DNA of 64,000 bases from Drosophila pseudoobscura (GCF_009870125.1 NC_046679.1:29388001-29452000); one strand, 5' to 3'; shown: positions 23,395 to 36,535, numbered from the stretch's first letter. Notes: generated from the sequence alone by a model not told the origin. Made by a program: numbers and translations.

Positions 23395-24220
23395 AGTTCA
23401 GACACGATACATTTTCTGGGCAAAACTTTATATCTTTTACATTTACTGCATCGGATTTTTAGGGAGACCCTGTAATTTTTACTTGTTTAAAAACGCAAAG
23501 ATTTCCAACAAAATACTGCAAAATAATAATACTTAGACATTCTTAAAAATATACTTAATAATTAGACTAAAATTTCAGTATAGAATGCTAGAAAAAATAT
23601 AATCAAAAAGAATATACTAACAAATATAGTTTAATATTTATTTTTTTTTTGTTAAAAAACCCAAAGATTTTCTAAAAATACTACAAAATACCAATACTTA
23701 AAAAATAATAATACTAAAAAACATATCAAAATGTTATTTAAGATTAATAAAAAATAATAAAAAATACAACAATAGACTACAAATTAAATACAGAAAATTA
23801 AATAATTAAAATAATAATTATCTAATGAAAAAATTAAAATAAAATAAAATAATAGTGAAAACAATAATTAAAATAATAGTTAAATAATAATTAAAACAAT
23901 AATTCAATAAATAAAATAATAAATAAAAATAATACAAAAATATTATATTTTACCACAAAAAATATTAGGAAAATATTGCAAAAACAAAACACAAAAAATT
24001 AAAAAAAAAATAATTAATACTACATAAAATACGTAAAATACTACAATAAAATAATAAATATATTCTAAAAATATACAAAAAAAATAGTCATATAATAGTT
24101 CAAAAATAATCAGTATAAAAAAAACATAGCTTTAAAAACATGCAGTATAACCACTAAAAAAAATTACTTAAAAAATATGAATGCAAAAGATTAAAAATAC
24201 TTATAAAAGGCTTCGTTTAG
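23395..24220. repeat. AT-rich field of AAATACTA-type units
   Basis: Very AT-rich, made of degenerate AAATACTACAAAATACC-like and AATAATAATT-like units. Same family as the fields at about 33,960, 38,130 and 52,800, and the reverse complement of the field at 25,565. Confidence 0.75.
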
Positions 24221-24456
24221 AAAAAAATGGCTATATGTCTTTTCAAGTAATTATAGTATTTTATATTTTATGAGATTTTCCTTCGGTTCCTTAAAAATCG
24301 TCAGTGAAAAACTTTTAGTGTGGCAAGAGCTTTAATTAAGGGTTCCACCATAGACCCATTCCATGCCCCTTTTCACCGGTAGATGCCCGAAACTCTATCT
24401 TCCAGGCAGTTCAATTTGGTTTAATTATTTATTTCCTCTTTCTCTTTTTTCTTTTA

Positions 24457-24458
24457 GG
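24457..24458 (+). promoter_or_regulatory. Recursive-splicing (ratchet) site
   Basis: A long pyrimidine tract (TTTCCTCTTTCTCTTTTTTC) runs into TTTTAG, which is followed at once by GTAAGAG: a 3' splice site and a 5' splice site sharing one point, that is, a zero-nucleotide exon. TTTAATTATTT about 35 nt upstream can supply a branch point. This is the form of the ratchet points known in long Drosophila introns, and it lies 10.4 kb into the giant intron on the same strand. Confidence 0.65.
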
Positions 24459-25564
24459 TAAGAGCATTGAAGTTTCGTCTTGCCGGAGGAGTTTGTTAAC
24501 TGGGATCTCTTGGCATTTCTTTCTGGCCCCGAATTCATTTTCATTTCGTGGGGAAGTGTCGTAAGTTTTTTTTCCCTCGCCACATGGCATCCTGTGAAGT
24601 CATTTTTTTGCACTCCATCTCTGTCTCTGTTTCTGTGTCTGTCTCTGGGTCTCCGTCTGTGTCTGTTCTTTTCCTACTTAATCCTTGTTAGCCTTCAGCG
24701 TGAGAAGGTTTTCTGCCCTCCCCTCTGTTCTGTCGCGAATTTTATGCAAATTACTCGCTTCAAGCTTAAACAAAAAAACAAAAAAAATGCAGAGAAAAAT
24801 AAAGGAATAAATGGAGGTGAAGATTGGGCCATTGACAGGTTGGAATTTTCTCTTTTAACGGCATAAACCAGTCACGTCACATGTGCGTAAGCCGAACGGG
24901 AAAAAATATGCCATTTCGGCTTTGGAATTATTGGCAGACCTGAAAGAACATCCCCAAGACCGAGACCGAGACCAAGACCAAGACCATGGCCACTGATCCT
25001 TTGGCAGTCTCCTTTGCATCCGTTTGATGCGAATTGCGTGACTTTTGTGACTTTTATTCTTTTTTTTTTCAACGAAGCCACTTGCTACATGCCACCACCA
25101 TCATCATCATATTCATTGTCATGAGGCATTGTGGGGGGGGATGAGGATCCGTTGCCTCCTGTTGACAGTTGAGCATTATAAATGCCAACGAATTGCTGCC
25201 TGCCTCCTGGCAACTTCTTTATCTCTTCGCTGCTTTATTAAATGGAGTATAATTTATGTGCGGGATTTCATTTTATTATCACAAAGAGAGGAGGAGCGGT
25301 GCCGAGAGCGCTTGATATGCATATGAGTTGGTTTTCCGCCATGATACATGTAGCCTACTTAAGGGCGAACCACGGGAGAGGGGGGCGGACTCAGAGCAAG
25401 TGCTAATTGAAACGTAATTACTGTTACTGGATCCCTGCACTGACAGAAAGAACAACACTTACAAATAGCCGTATTGCTTAAAGAAATTCGGTTCCTTTAA
25501 AGGAAATGTATACTACTTTTCCACGCAGACACGAATTTATATGCCCTGTGTTCTTGATTGGTTT
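24459..25564. other. Intron segment without a gene
   Basis: Holds a GTCTCT-type hexamer patch (about 24,618-24,665) and a GACCGA/GACCAA hexamer patch (about 24,957-24,985). Nothing else recognised. Confidence 0.4.
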
Positions 25565-26075
25565 AAGTAGCAGTAGTATTTATTTAGTATTTTTTTTAAA
25601 TTTATTTATAATTTTAAAGAATTTATTTAGTATTTTTTGTAGTATTTATTGAGTATTTTTGTTGTATTTATTCAGTATTTTGTGTAGTATTTAATTAGTA
25701 TTTTTGTAGTATTTTTGTAGTATTTAATTAGTATTTTAAAGTATTTATTTAGTAAATTTTTTAGTATTTATCTCGAACTTTTGATGAATTTATTTAATAT
25801 TTTTGTAGTATTTTTATATTTAATCAGCCTTTCTTTCATTATTTATTATTATATTCTTTTTTTTAATACTTTTGGTCTTTATTTAGTAGTTTTCATTGTC
25901 ATTGTTTAGTATTTTTATTCTATTTATTTAGTATATTTTGGGTTACTATGTAGTATTTTTGTAGTATTTATTAAGTATATTATTAACATATTTTTCATAT
26001 TTTTTGTGTGGTATTTTTAAAAGTATTTTTTAGTATATTTTAGTATATTCTAGTAGTTACATAGTGTTTTTCCTT
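25565..26075. repeat. Tandem field of TAGTATTT units
   Basis: Degenerate repeats of TAGTATTTATT and TAGTATTTTTG over about 500 bp. The unit is the reverse complement of the AAATACTA family seen at the other four fields. Confidence 0.85.
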
Positions 26076-27000
26076 GTGTATCGTTCCGCTCTTTAACCTA
26101 ATCTGATTCTCCATGTAAGCCACCAACGAACAACTTAATTTCTCTTACCATTTTCTATGTGGGTCGCCCTCTTATGTCCCACATATTAGTTAAAACCTCC
26201 ACCCTTACAGCACTACAAACCCAATCCAATCAAACTAATACCATGGTAGCTGTAAAACCACCCCCGAAGGAACCCTTTGCGTGGTCGGACGCTCCCCCAA
26301 GCGTTCACCCACTGACAAGTTCAAGGCAGTCAGTCGTCGGTAATAACCAACTCAATTAAGGGCCGAATGGCAAATGCTATCGATTTAATAATTGTCAGAT
26401 AAAAGTAAAAATAGACTTCAATCGATAATGTCCATTAGAACGAGAACTAAAGAGCTACTCCTGGGCTGCTCGGTGCTGAATAAACGACGTAGTTTCCTCA
26501 CTATCCTTTTCATCAAAAACACGCCCATCAATAAGAAATCAAAAATCGATTAAGCCCCTCCTCAATCTTTGCGGCCCCATCAACATTCCATGGCATTGCC
26601 TGTTTCCGCGGTGGTTTCGGCGGTAAGGAAGTATAAAAAAGATACAGATTTTTAATTACACGCAAAATAAAACCGTGTATCGCTGTTAATATGGCAGATA
26701 TTCTTGAAAATGTCATTGCAAATTGCCATTAAAAATGCAATCAAATTAACCAGACGCATGGAGGACCATCAGACCAGACATTCTTCTTTTTTTTTTGGTT
26801 GATCAATTGAATGCCAATTTGCGGAATGCTTAATTGACGGCGTGCTCAATACGATTGGGTCTCTGTGCGATAGTAATTATTTATTGCGAGTATGATATTT
26901 TCAAATTATCCAACACAGACGACATATGGTCTGGGTTTTCATGAAATCCATGAGTGGAATTAATTTGTGAAATTTTTCAGGGTCGTTTTAATGGGATTTT
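26076..27000. other. Intron segment without recognised features
   Basis: Unique-looking AT-rich sequence; no gene, RNA or repeat identified. Confidence 0.4.
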
Positions 27001-27142
27001 AATGTAACTCGTTATTTTTTAAACTGTTGCTCGTTATAGTTCAGCTCATACTCGTTTTAACCTGAAACTACTCGTTATATTCAAGCTTTTGAAAGTTTAT
27101 GCTTACAACTGATCGATCTATTAAGCGTTTTACTCGTTTTAC

Positions 27143-27345
27143 TTACGTCTACTACTCTTTATATTACTCGTTCTACTACTCGTTCTACTACGCGTTCTAC
27201 TACTCGCTCTACTATTCGTTCTACTACTCTTTCTACTACTCGTTCTACTACTCGTTCTACTACTGGTTCTACTACTCGTTCTACTACTCGTTCTACTACT
27301 CGACCTACTACTCTTTCTACTACTCGTTCTACTACTCGTTCAATT
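27143..27345. repeat. 12 bp tandem array CTACTACTCGTT
   Basis: About 16 near-perfect copies; degenerate ACTCGTT units extend from about 27,005 to 27,520. Its translation (YYSF repeats) makes an artefactual 107-residue frame. Confidence 0.93.
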
Positions 27346-27520
27346 TATTACTATTATATTTATATTTTTATTTGTATTTATATTATTACTATACTCGATT
27401 TACTATTACTATTACTCGTTAGACTCCAACAACTACTCGTTCAACACAAAAAGTGTACTACTCGTTCCACTATAACGACTGCTACTTGTTCTACTGTGAC
27501 GATTGCTACTCGTTCTTCTC

Positions 27521-28690
27521 GATTGCTATAATAAAGCATGAATATTTTAATTCAATTTCGTTCTTTATGGAACAACCATAAAATATATGGCTCCATAAAA
27601 ATCTTCCATTCTCTGCCCACACAAATAATGGCTTCTTTTAAGCTTTCAACCCGTACTGAAACCCTGTTGTGGAGTGTAAGCATAACTGCCCAAAAAAAAA
27701 TACAATAAAAGCATAAAGGAAACACGTTTTTTTTCTTCCTGTTTTCTGAAATCTAACAGCTGCCTTCAGACACCGATGCAGACGCAGATGAAACCTGGAA
27801 CCGTCGTCCAACCGATCGACTGAATGGACTGACTGTCTCGCTGACCATTAATTTGAACCCAAAAGCTAATGCCCAAAATTATATGGCCAACGGTATCCGC
27901 CAAAAAATTTGGGTTACCCTCGAAACGAACAATAAAAAAACGGGTTTGGTTTCGACTGGTTCGCGATATGCAGGGCTCCCCTCTGTCTCAGTATCTCCAG
28001 TCTCCCCCCGAAAAATCAGCAAAAGGCCAACAACAGATGTCGTTTGCGATCGAGTTACCTGTGATCTTCGGGGGCAGCTTTAGTGCCTCTTGTGTCTTCT
28101 TTGATTTGAGCTCTGTGTCTGGTGGTTCGCGTCTGGTGGCAGGTGCAAAAAGATACGAAATACGGACAGGGGCATGGACTGGGGTTTTTAGGGTCTTTAC
28201 CTTTTGTGCCTTAACTGATTTCCTTCTTTTTCGTGGGACACCTGCCGTTCAGTCCTTGTTTGCCAGAGGTCTATCTCCCCCTCCTCTTTCCTCCGGTACG
28301 TTCAGGTAGTAGAGCGGATCCTTTTCGCAATTTGTTTGCTTTGGTTGTAGCCTGTGTTAAATGTGCAGAGAGGATCTCTTCAAAGATTATTATCTCCAGA
28401 GGCTTAGCGTTGAGGGAACAGCCTCTTCGTCATTGTTGTGTGTCACAATAATTGCTCATAAATTATTTGCTTACCTGCTACTGTCTGTCTGAACCTCTAG
28501 AGCGGATAGATAAAGATCCCTTAGACTCGTAATTAACCTCAAACCCAAGGCAAGAACTCCTAGAGAATGTGTTAATTTCTTTTGAGGACTTTTTCTAGGT
28601 GTAAATCTGATTAATTTCTATGGTGGCAGTGGGAGAAAAACGTGACTCAAACAGAGGTTTGGGGAATGTTTTTGGGGAATAGGGAAATAT
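27521..28690. other. Intron segment without a gene
   Basis: Unique sequence. A pyrimidine tract ending TTCAG then GTAGTA (28,304/28,305) is a weak ratchet-like site; otherwise nothing recognised. Confidence 0.35.
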
Positions 28691-28885
28691 TAAAGGGAAG
28701 AGCTTGAAATAAGGATTGTAATGAGGATTGGAAGGAGGATTGGAAAGAGCTTGGAATGAGGATTGGAATGAGGATTGGAGTAGGGATTGGAAAGAGGATT
28801 GGAATAAGGATTGGAATGAGGATAAGAATGAGGATTGGAAAGAGATTGGAATGAGGATTGGAAGGAGTCCAAGGAGGATTGGAAC
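28690..28885. repeat. 12 bp tandem array GAATGAGGATTG
   Basis: About 14-16 copies with variants GGAAAGAGGATTG and GGAGTAGGGATTG. Open frames on both strands (Asp-Trp-Asn-Glu or Pro-Ile-Leu type) are by-products of the 12 bp period. Confidence 0.9.
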
Positions 28886-30410
28886 TATCATTAAAATGAG
28901 CACAATTAAATATGTTGGAAATCACAATTTAAGAAGATCTATCTCTATTATAATCCTTGGAAAATAATTTTAAACTTCCTTAAGAGAGAAATATGGAGAG
29001 AAATCCATAATTTGAGGGCTTGGATCACTTTTGTAGGATTAAACCTCATTTAGACTGTGGCTTTGGTACCAAAAACTTCAAAATTTCAAAATAAAAAGCC
29101 TGGAATATGTCTTCCAAGAAGATGGAACACAACAACAATCTCACCAGGAAATCTTTTAGCAATGATCTTTAGCTGTTATTTTTCCCCTGCGTTTCCCTCA
29201 GTGTACTGTCCACCATTTGATTGTTCCCCTTTGCATTTCCCTTTCGATTTACTCCGCAGTTTCGTTTCTAATTCTAAAAGAAAAACTCTTATCAAACTCT
29301 GATGATGAAGTGATTCCACTTGAGTTTCACTTGACCAAATAAAATGCTCCTTCCTACCACGCTTCCGCCCTCCCTCCTTCATTAAAATGAATGCAACTTG
29401 CCAAAAACTAAACTTCAGAAGGGGGTGGGTGAGGGGGAAGGTATCTCCTGAGTTCATCTTCATCTCATTTCGAGCATTTTGTGCAGAGTTTTGCTGTGTG
29501 CTTTGTGCAGTGCAGTTTTCGTTCAGATTTGCGAAAATTACAATTGTGTACACGAGGCACTTCAACTTGAACTGTCGCTCCCCACTACCCCGCTACCCCG
29601 TACCCCCCCCCCCCCCCCCGTAGACCCCCCGCCGCTAAACAATTCCCCTTTCCAGCCACTCGGGGCTCTGCCTCCCCCTCTCCCTCTCCCCCTCCCTCTC
29701 TGGTATTCCAACGCCACGCCGTTCGGCCTCGCATTGTTTGACAGTTCTGTCAGGCTCTCCCACTGCCACTACCACCCCGCCCCCCCTCGGAATAGCAAAA
29801 AAAAACTTTACTTTTCCGACAATTCCTCAACGAAATTCCCCTCGTTGAGGAAAGAGAGTGCCCGGGGGAGGGGAGCCACAGCCAAAAGCAAACTAAACCA
29901 AAAATCGATAAGAATAACCAACGGTGGAGCGAGGGGGAGGTGTGGGGAATATCTCTTAAGCTGAAACGAATCTGGGAGACACTCTTGGCGGAAGTGGATA
30001 AGGAAGCAAACAAGGGATCAGTGGAAAAAGAGAAGTATAAGCTTACGAAGTTTAGAAGATAGCGAAGAAAATGGCTAATAAATATTAACGAAGAAAGAAG
30101 GAGGTACGGGGAAGATCTTCTAGCCATTAAGAAATAATTGAAGAGAATTTTAGAGACATTTATTTAAGGGTCTAGAAATATCGCTAAAAGATCATACCTA
30201 TTGGCAGGGCTTCAGATAAAAGGGAGTAGAGAATAATAAATGAAACTTTGGAGTTGATAAAGATTCAGGAGACATGGAATGTGTTAAAAAGAGCATACGA
30301 TGAATGATAGAAGGTCACATGGGAGACGATCTACTTAAGGGTTTTGGAAGTACGAAAGTAAAAATAACGTGAAATATTTGAGAATCTCAGACAAAGGGAA
30401 AAGTACTTGA
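28886..30410. other. Intron segment without a gene
   Basis: Unique sequence with a 17 C run (29,603-29,619) and C-rich patches to about 29,790. No gene recognised. Confidence 0.4.
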
Positions 30411-30419
30411 AGCAGGGTC

Positions 30420-30870
30420 TCACAAGAAGAGTAGTAGAAGAAGAGAAGTAGTAGAAGAGTAGTAGGAGAATAGTGGTGGGAGAAGAGTAGCAGAAGAAGA
30501 ATAGAAGTAGTAGAAAAATAGTAGTAGTAGAAGAAGAGTAATAGAAGAAGGAGAGCTGTAGAAGAAGAGTAGAAGTCATAGAAGAGTAGTAGAAGAAGAT
30601 AAGTAGTAGAAGAAAAGAGCTAGTAGAAGAATAGTAGAAGACGAGTAGTAGTCATTGCAGAGTGAACGGAGAAGAGTAGTAGAAAAATACTATTAGTAGT
30701 GGAAGAAGATTATTCGTAGAAGAGTGGTAGAAGAATAGTAGAAGAAAACTAGTAGGAGAAGAGAAGTAGTAGTCGAAGATAAGTAGAAGAAGATTAGAAG
30801 AAAAGTAGTAGCAGAAGAGTAGTGGGAGAAAAGAAGGAGAAGAATATAAGTGGTAGAAGAGTGGTGGAAA
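30420..30870. repeat. Purine-rich GAAGAGTAGTA array
   Basis: About 450 bp of irregular AGTAGTAGAAGAAGAG units. The GAGTAGTAGAA core is the reverse complement of the TTCTACTACTC core of the 27.1 kb array. Confidence 0.88.
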
Positions 30871-33800
30871 AAAGCAGTAATAGGCTAGTACCTTGAATCT
30901 AACGAAGAATAGCGGCTAAGAGTTCCAAAACTATACAAGAAAATCCCTGGCATAAATACTACTTTTAAAACTGAAGAAAAATAAAGGTTTCCTTAAAAAC
31001 AAAACAAATTTTGAGAGAAATTAGTTGGTTTATACGAAATTATGTTAAAATTCTACCAACTTATATTCTTTAGATAATATTAGATTCCCTTTATATCAAA
31101 AGAGCAAAAGGATACTCAAGATAATAACTACCAATGATGGTTGATAGATATGATGTTCTGTTCTGTGCTCAAAGAACCCTCCAACAAAATGTTTTAGATG
31201 TCAGATATAAGCTAAAATAACATCTGAATGAAGTTCAATTTCCTTAGAAACGGAAATGTTGTTCTTTTTATTGAAATCTAAAGGATAATCCCCTTTTGTC
31301 ATGGGATGAAACGCGGATGCTGTAGCTGAAATACCTTGAGCCAAGTGTCAAAACTTTCAAGAGATGTGTACGCCACGCAGTGCAGCATGCAGCGTGCAAC
31401 GTGCAACGTGCAACCAGACAGGGGACCGTCATGTCATTTTGCCAATAAGCAGAAAATGTCCGACACTGCAGGAGAAAAGTTATCGTTCCGAAACCCGCTG
31501 CTGCTCCGCCCACGACTCTCCACGACTGCCGTTGCAACTGCTTCCTTTTCCTTCATTTATGTTTGACAGACGCTGAAAAGTACGTGTTTAGTTAAGGTCC
31601 ATTGAGACAGAGGGAGAGAGAGGCAGGTCTGTGGCTGCCACTGTGACTGGTACGAGTGGATGTACTGCCAGAGGCTGCCACAAGCTTTGGAAATCGATGT
31701 TGATAACCGCATTGAGGCTGTCCGTCCTTCCGTCTGTCTATCTGTCGGTCTGCCTTCTAGTGCCACTGCTTTTGGCTCCTTCTGTGGCTACCCCTCAGGC
31801 TGTGGCTCCTCCTGCGGTGCTGCCTCCTCCTGCGGCATGGCCTCCTCCTCCTCTTCCTCTAAATCCCGCTCCCCCTGTGGCTGTGGCTTCTCCTGTGGCG
31901 CTGCCTATCAATTGAGGAAATATCACTTCAAGTGCCCAGGCCATAAAACACAAAAAACCCCCCTCAAAAAGTGGGATTGTCTGCGTGGGGGAGTCCACTC
32001 CAAGTGGAGCCCCATGCCTGCCACTTGAATTGCCTCGAGTGCAAATGAGAAAAGACGGACGAGTGGTCTGGGTCTGGGTCTGGGGCCGGGTTCGGGTCCG
32101 GGTCCGAGGTTCAGGTTGAAGTTGAAGTTTCGGTGTCCTGTGTCCTCTCCGTATCTGTCTCTGGTTATTTATCATTTTGCACTTTTCGGCTGCTCAAGTG
32201 ACAAACGAGTGGTGGACAAATCCAAAGACACACACACACACAGGCAGAAAGAACATGAATGAGCAGTTACTGGATGTGTTTATACCCCAGATGATGGTAT
32301 TTTTCTATATAAAAGTTTGAAAATAATGAGATTTATCCGATCTAAATTTTGTATTACAAAAAATAGGAAAAATAAACATTTTATTGATCCTCAGGCAGTA
32401 ATGGAGCCTGTGACGTATAATCGAAGCTAATTTCGCGCGTATTTCAGGTCGAGGAGCGCTGCTGCATGACGCGTGACGATCAAAATGAAGGCCTTCTTAG
32501 GTTAGCATTTGGAGAACAAGACTGGAAATGTTTCAAAGGTCTTTTTAGATCAGAGATGAGACAGAGTTTTAGTTGTAATTTGTTTTAAAAATATTAAGGA
32601 ATGATTGTTTGTGACAATTATATAATCTGTGAATAGAAACCTTTCGGTTTTGAGTCCGAAAAAAGCTCCAAACCAGACATATCCTCTTTCGGAATGGTTT
32701 GCTAAGGAAACGATCGATGGTACAACATATCTATAGGCTCTAAAAACGCTCTAAAGTATTCGAAGTCCCTTCTTCGAAAGCCTCTCAAAATTTCCTGCCA
32801 TCCATCCCTGTGATAGTCCAATAAATCATCTCTATTATCCGGTCTTCTGCTTTTGTTTTCCGAAATCAAAAGCCAAAAACTAAGTCAAAGTTTAGTCAAT
32901 TAAAAATTAGAAAAAAAAGAGTCTACGGAATGGAGAATAACGAACTTTTTTCCGTAACGATTTCCGTAGCGATTTTTGTCTTTAATTAAGCTTTTTGTTT
33001 GACCCCATTGGCCCCCCCACCCCCCACTGTCTATCGTTATCTCAAACAATTTCTCTATCTATATTTATGTGGGAGTGTGCGTGTGTGTGTGGGTGTGTGT
33101 GTGTGGTATCTATGTGTGTCAGTGGTGCCCCCTCTGAATGCCACATTTCATGCTGTGTGATATTTACTTTCGGCCTGTGGTCGTCTACACCTCCTCCTCC
33201 ACCTCCTCTACCTCCTCCACCACCCCCTCCTCCTCCTCCCACTCCTCCCACTCCCCCTCGATTTCCTGCATATCAGTGACTGGTGTGTGTTTTTCCGACT
33301 CTCGACTCTCGACTTGATGACGAAGTCAGGTCGGAAAAGTGTCTTTATCTCTGCTTACTTTTCCACCTAGCAGGGGGTTCCTCCCCTCCCCGCACCGCCC
33401 ATGCCCCTACCCTCTTTTCTCCCTCTTTTAATTTCAGATTGCCTCTTGAGTGGCTCTGGTTGGGAGGCGGAGGAAAGTTGCCTAAAACATTTTTGTGTGC
33501 TTCTGTTCTGTGCCCGCACCAGAACTTTTCCGATTCCCACCTCTGGCTTCTGTCTTTGTGGTATCCTCCACTCTGTTTGGTTCCTGCTCCTCCTCCTACT
33601 CCGCCTCCACTCCGGCTCCCTCTCTATGATTGCCTCTCTCTGGCTCCCCCTCTATGATTCCCGTATTCCGCCTTAGATTCCAGCTTAATTTATGTTTCCA
33701 TGCCGCAGCAGACCGCTGCTCTGTTTATCTGTCTATCTTTCTTGCTCTTTAGCTTGCTCCCTCCCTCACTCCCTCTTTCTCTGTAGCTTTCCCTCCCTTT

Positions 33801-33959
33801 CCCTAGACTTCCCTTCTCCAGTAGCCTGCCTCTTTCTATGGTTGTCTCTGGTTGTCTTCTGCCATGTCCCTGTTCTATTTTTATACCAGAGGCTAAATGT
33901 AGGGTATGAATAGGTCTGTTGTAATGTTGGTATTCCAAAGACCAATTTTAGAAAATCAT
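30871..33959. other. Intron segment, low-complexity patches only
   Basis: Patches: GTGCAAC repeats (31,390-31,413), TGTGGCTCCTCC-like repeats (31,780-31,900), GGGTCY hexamers (32,066-32,110), TG run (33,078-33,105), CTC trinucleotides (33,185-33,256). No gene recognised; translated frames are low complexity. Confidence 0.4.
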
Positions 33960-34480
33960 TTTAACATACCAACCTATAAAAATACTAGAAAATACTCAAA
34001 AATATTAAAAATACTAAAACAGTAGAAAATACTAAAATACTAGAAAATACTAAAATATTAGAAAATACTAAAATACAAGAAAATACCAAAATACAAGAAA
34101 ATACCAAAATACTAGAAAATACTAAAATACTAGAAAATCCTATAATACTAGAAAATACCAAAAATACTAGAAAATACTAGATTAAAAGACAAAAAAGTTA
34201 GGTTAATATTACTAGTCAAATATTGAACCATTTCTATCAACTTAAAAAACTACTAAAAGGACTAGGATATACTAAATGAAAAATACTGAAAAGATACTAA
34301 ATTGAAGAATACTATAAATACCAGAAGATAGAAAATTAAAAATTTCGATAAGATACTTAGTATGTATGTAAAAAACTTGATATTAAAAAATAGATAAAAA
34401 AAAGATAATACTTAATACTAAATTTTAGTATTTTCTAGTAATATATTAATAGAACACATTAATAGAAAATGCTAGATAAA
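33960..34480. repeat. AAAATACTAG array
   Basis: About 10 bp units AAAATACTAG, AAAATACCAAA, best preserved at 33,985-34,185 and decaying to 34,480. Confidence 0.9.
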
Positions 34481-36274
34481 TACTAATAGATGGAAAACTT
34501 CTTTAAGTTCAAACAAATTCTAGGATTCCCACAATTTTACGGGTATAAAGCTGAGTTCTAACAGAATGAATCTTTTAAATACTATCGAGCTGTTTAAGAA
34601 AATTCATCACGATCGGTTAAAGATTTCAGGGGCAAAGGGGACTCAGCGTCATTGGATTTCTATGTCCTTTAAGGGTATTCCCCGCTTTCGTTAAGGAACT
34701 GTTCAGCCTAGAGCCTGTCCTCTTTTCGACTCGAGCTTAAAGTCTCATTTAGCAGGTGTTCAGTGCTCTCCTTTCCTCCCTTCGTTCTCCTCCTCCTTCT
34801 GGTGCTCCTCTTTTGTGCTCCTGAATGTTGGGCCCCCATTCTCATTCCCCTCCCTTTTCTTGCAGTATGCGAGACGCCTCATTTGTTAAGCTTTAAGTTT
34901 TTCGGTTGCATGATAAAGTTGCACAGATTGCGTCAGGATCTTAATGAGCAGGACTGCAGGGGCAGGCAGCAGCAGTGGCGGCAGGACTCTCGACCATAAA
35001 CGGGGACACAGGGACACAGGGACAGCAGCAACTTCCGCGACCAGGACGCGGCAGTGGCGGCGGCGATGATTAATCTCAACACTTTCCGACCCATTAATTT
35101 CACTCTGCCAAGGGGCTCTGCCAGGGGTTGGCCTGCCCTCTCTCTTTCTCTGTGGGCAATGGGCAATACAGGATACAGGATTGGGGAGATCTGTGAGTTG
35201 TCATGCGAGTGCGTTACTCCATTCTGCACTTCACTGTACACTTTGCACACTCCTGGCCAAAAGCAGCTGCCTTTCGTGAAGGGTTCCCCCCCATCAATGG
35301 CCACTGCCTTTGGCTTTGGCTTTGGCTTTGCCTTTGGCTACTGCTGGCTTCATCCACCTGTGGTTGAGAGGGCTCGACAACAGTCGCAATTCTCGTACCT
35401 TCCCCTAATGTGACCCTTGTGCAATGTGTGGCAATGTGGATGTCCAGCAGCAGCAGCAGCAGCCCCCCTTTTAGTCCTGTGTGTGACAATGATGATGGGC
35501 AGATGACGATGAGGTGTAAAGGTAACGAAAACAGCAGATTGAAAATGGATTCTACTCCCAACCTTCCCCCAGAGGGAGGGAGGGGGAGGGCGTTACATCG
35601 ATACGGGGACTCATTGCAATTTGTTTGGGTGGGAAGTTCCGTATGGATGTCTATGTCCTGTCTATGAGGAATGCGTGTCATAAAATGACTAAAATATTGC
35701 CAGAGGCTGAAACTGACAGGAGCATTCGTGGGGGGCTAAGAGAAGGAGCAGCAGGAGTGGAACAGGAAGCGGGAGAAGGACATTAAGACGTGACCCCGGA
35801 AGGGAGGGGGCAGGGGAGGTTCGTCGTTCCAATTCCAACCAATGGCATGGCAACACCCTAATCTATTTCTAACCCCCCCGAGGGGAGGAAATATATATTT
35901 ATTTTATTTTTTTCCGGCTTTTATTTTGCTATTTTCTTTTCCGTTTTTGAAATACTCTTGGAAAAGGCTTTAACGATTTTGAGTAGGTTTTTGTAACGTT
36001 TTGGTATTGGTAGAGATTTGATAGAAAATCGATTACTTTTATCGTCTCGGGATATGAGAAAATCTGTTATATTTAATGTTTTTGAAGGCCTTAAAGTGGC
36101 TTCAAACAAACAGATAATGATACTGATCCTCTGGCTTAGCTTTATTGTAGTAAATCTTTATAGAGGGAAGCGCTTTTCTTTCAGTGTAGCACCAGAATTC
36201 GTAGCAAACAACTTTTGAAATACTTCAACGTGTGATTTGATGAGATTTTCTTCAAAAAATTCTTAAAAATCTTC
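34481..36274. other. Intron segment without a gene
   Basis: Holds a strong isolated acceptor-like tract (TCCCTTTTCTTGCAG ending 34,866) with no donor after it, GGCTTT hexamers (35,308-35,337) and CAG repeats (35,447-35,463). Confidence 0.4.
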
Positions 36275-36535
36275 TATTTATGCGTATCGATATCAATCGA
36301 AAATTATCATGTATTTATCGAAATTGATCGAGTTTTTATCGACATTTATCCACTATTCATTGACAAATATCGATTATTGATCAACATAAATCAGATGTTA
36401 ACAGATTTTTTATCGAACTATTATCGAAGCTTTGGTATATTTATCGACGGGATTCGATATCCCCCCTCCCCATGTTATTAAAAGGATTCGATATCCCTCC
36501 TCCCCATGTTATCGAAAGGATTCGATTTTCCCATT
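36275..36535. repeat. TTATCGA field and 34 bp tandem unit
   Basis: Degenerate TTATCGA/ATCGAT units (36,280-36,440) are followed by 2.5 copies of a 34 bp unit beginning GGATTCGATATCCC at 36,450, 36,484 and 36,518. Confidence 0.85.

Noticed and set aside
27099..27422. 107-residue frame of YYSF repeats
   Set aside because: Translation of the 12 bp CTACTACTCGTT array; no start context, no unique sequence.
28261..28310. Second ratchet site, TTCAG then GTAGTA
   Set aside because: Donor half is weak and a GGTACG interrupts the pyrimidine tract; listed only as a weak candidate.
34840..34990. Strong acceptor TCCCTTTTCTTGCAG at 34,866
   Set aside because: No credible donor within 300 bp and stops in the frames; kept only as an isolated splice-like signal.
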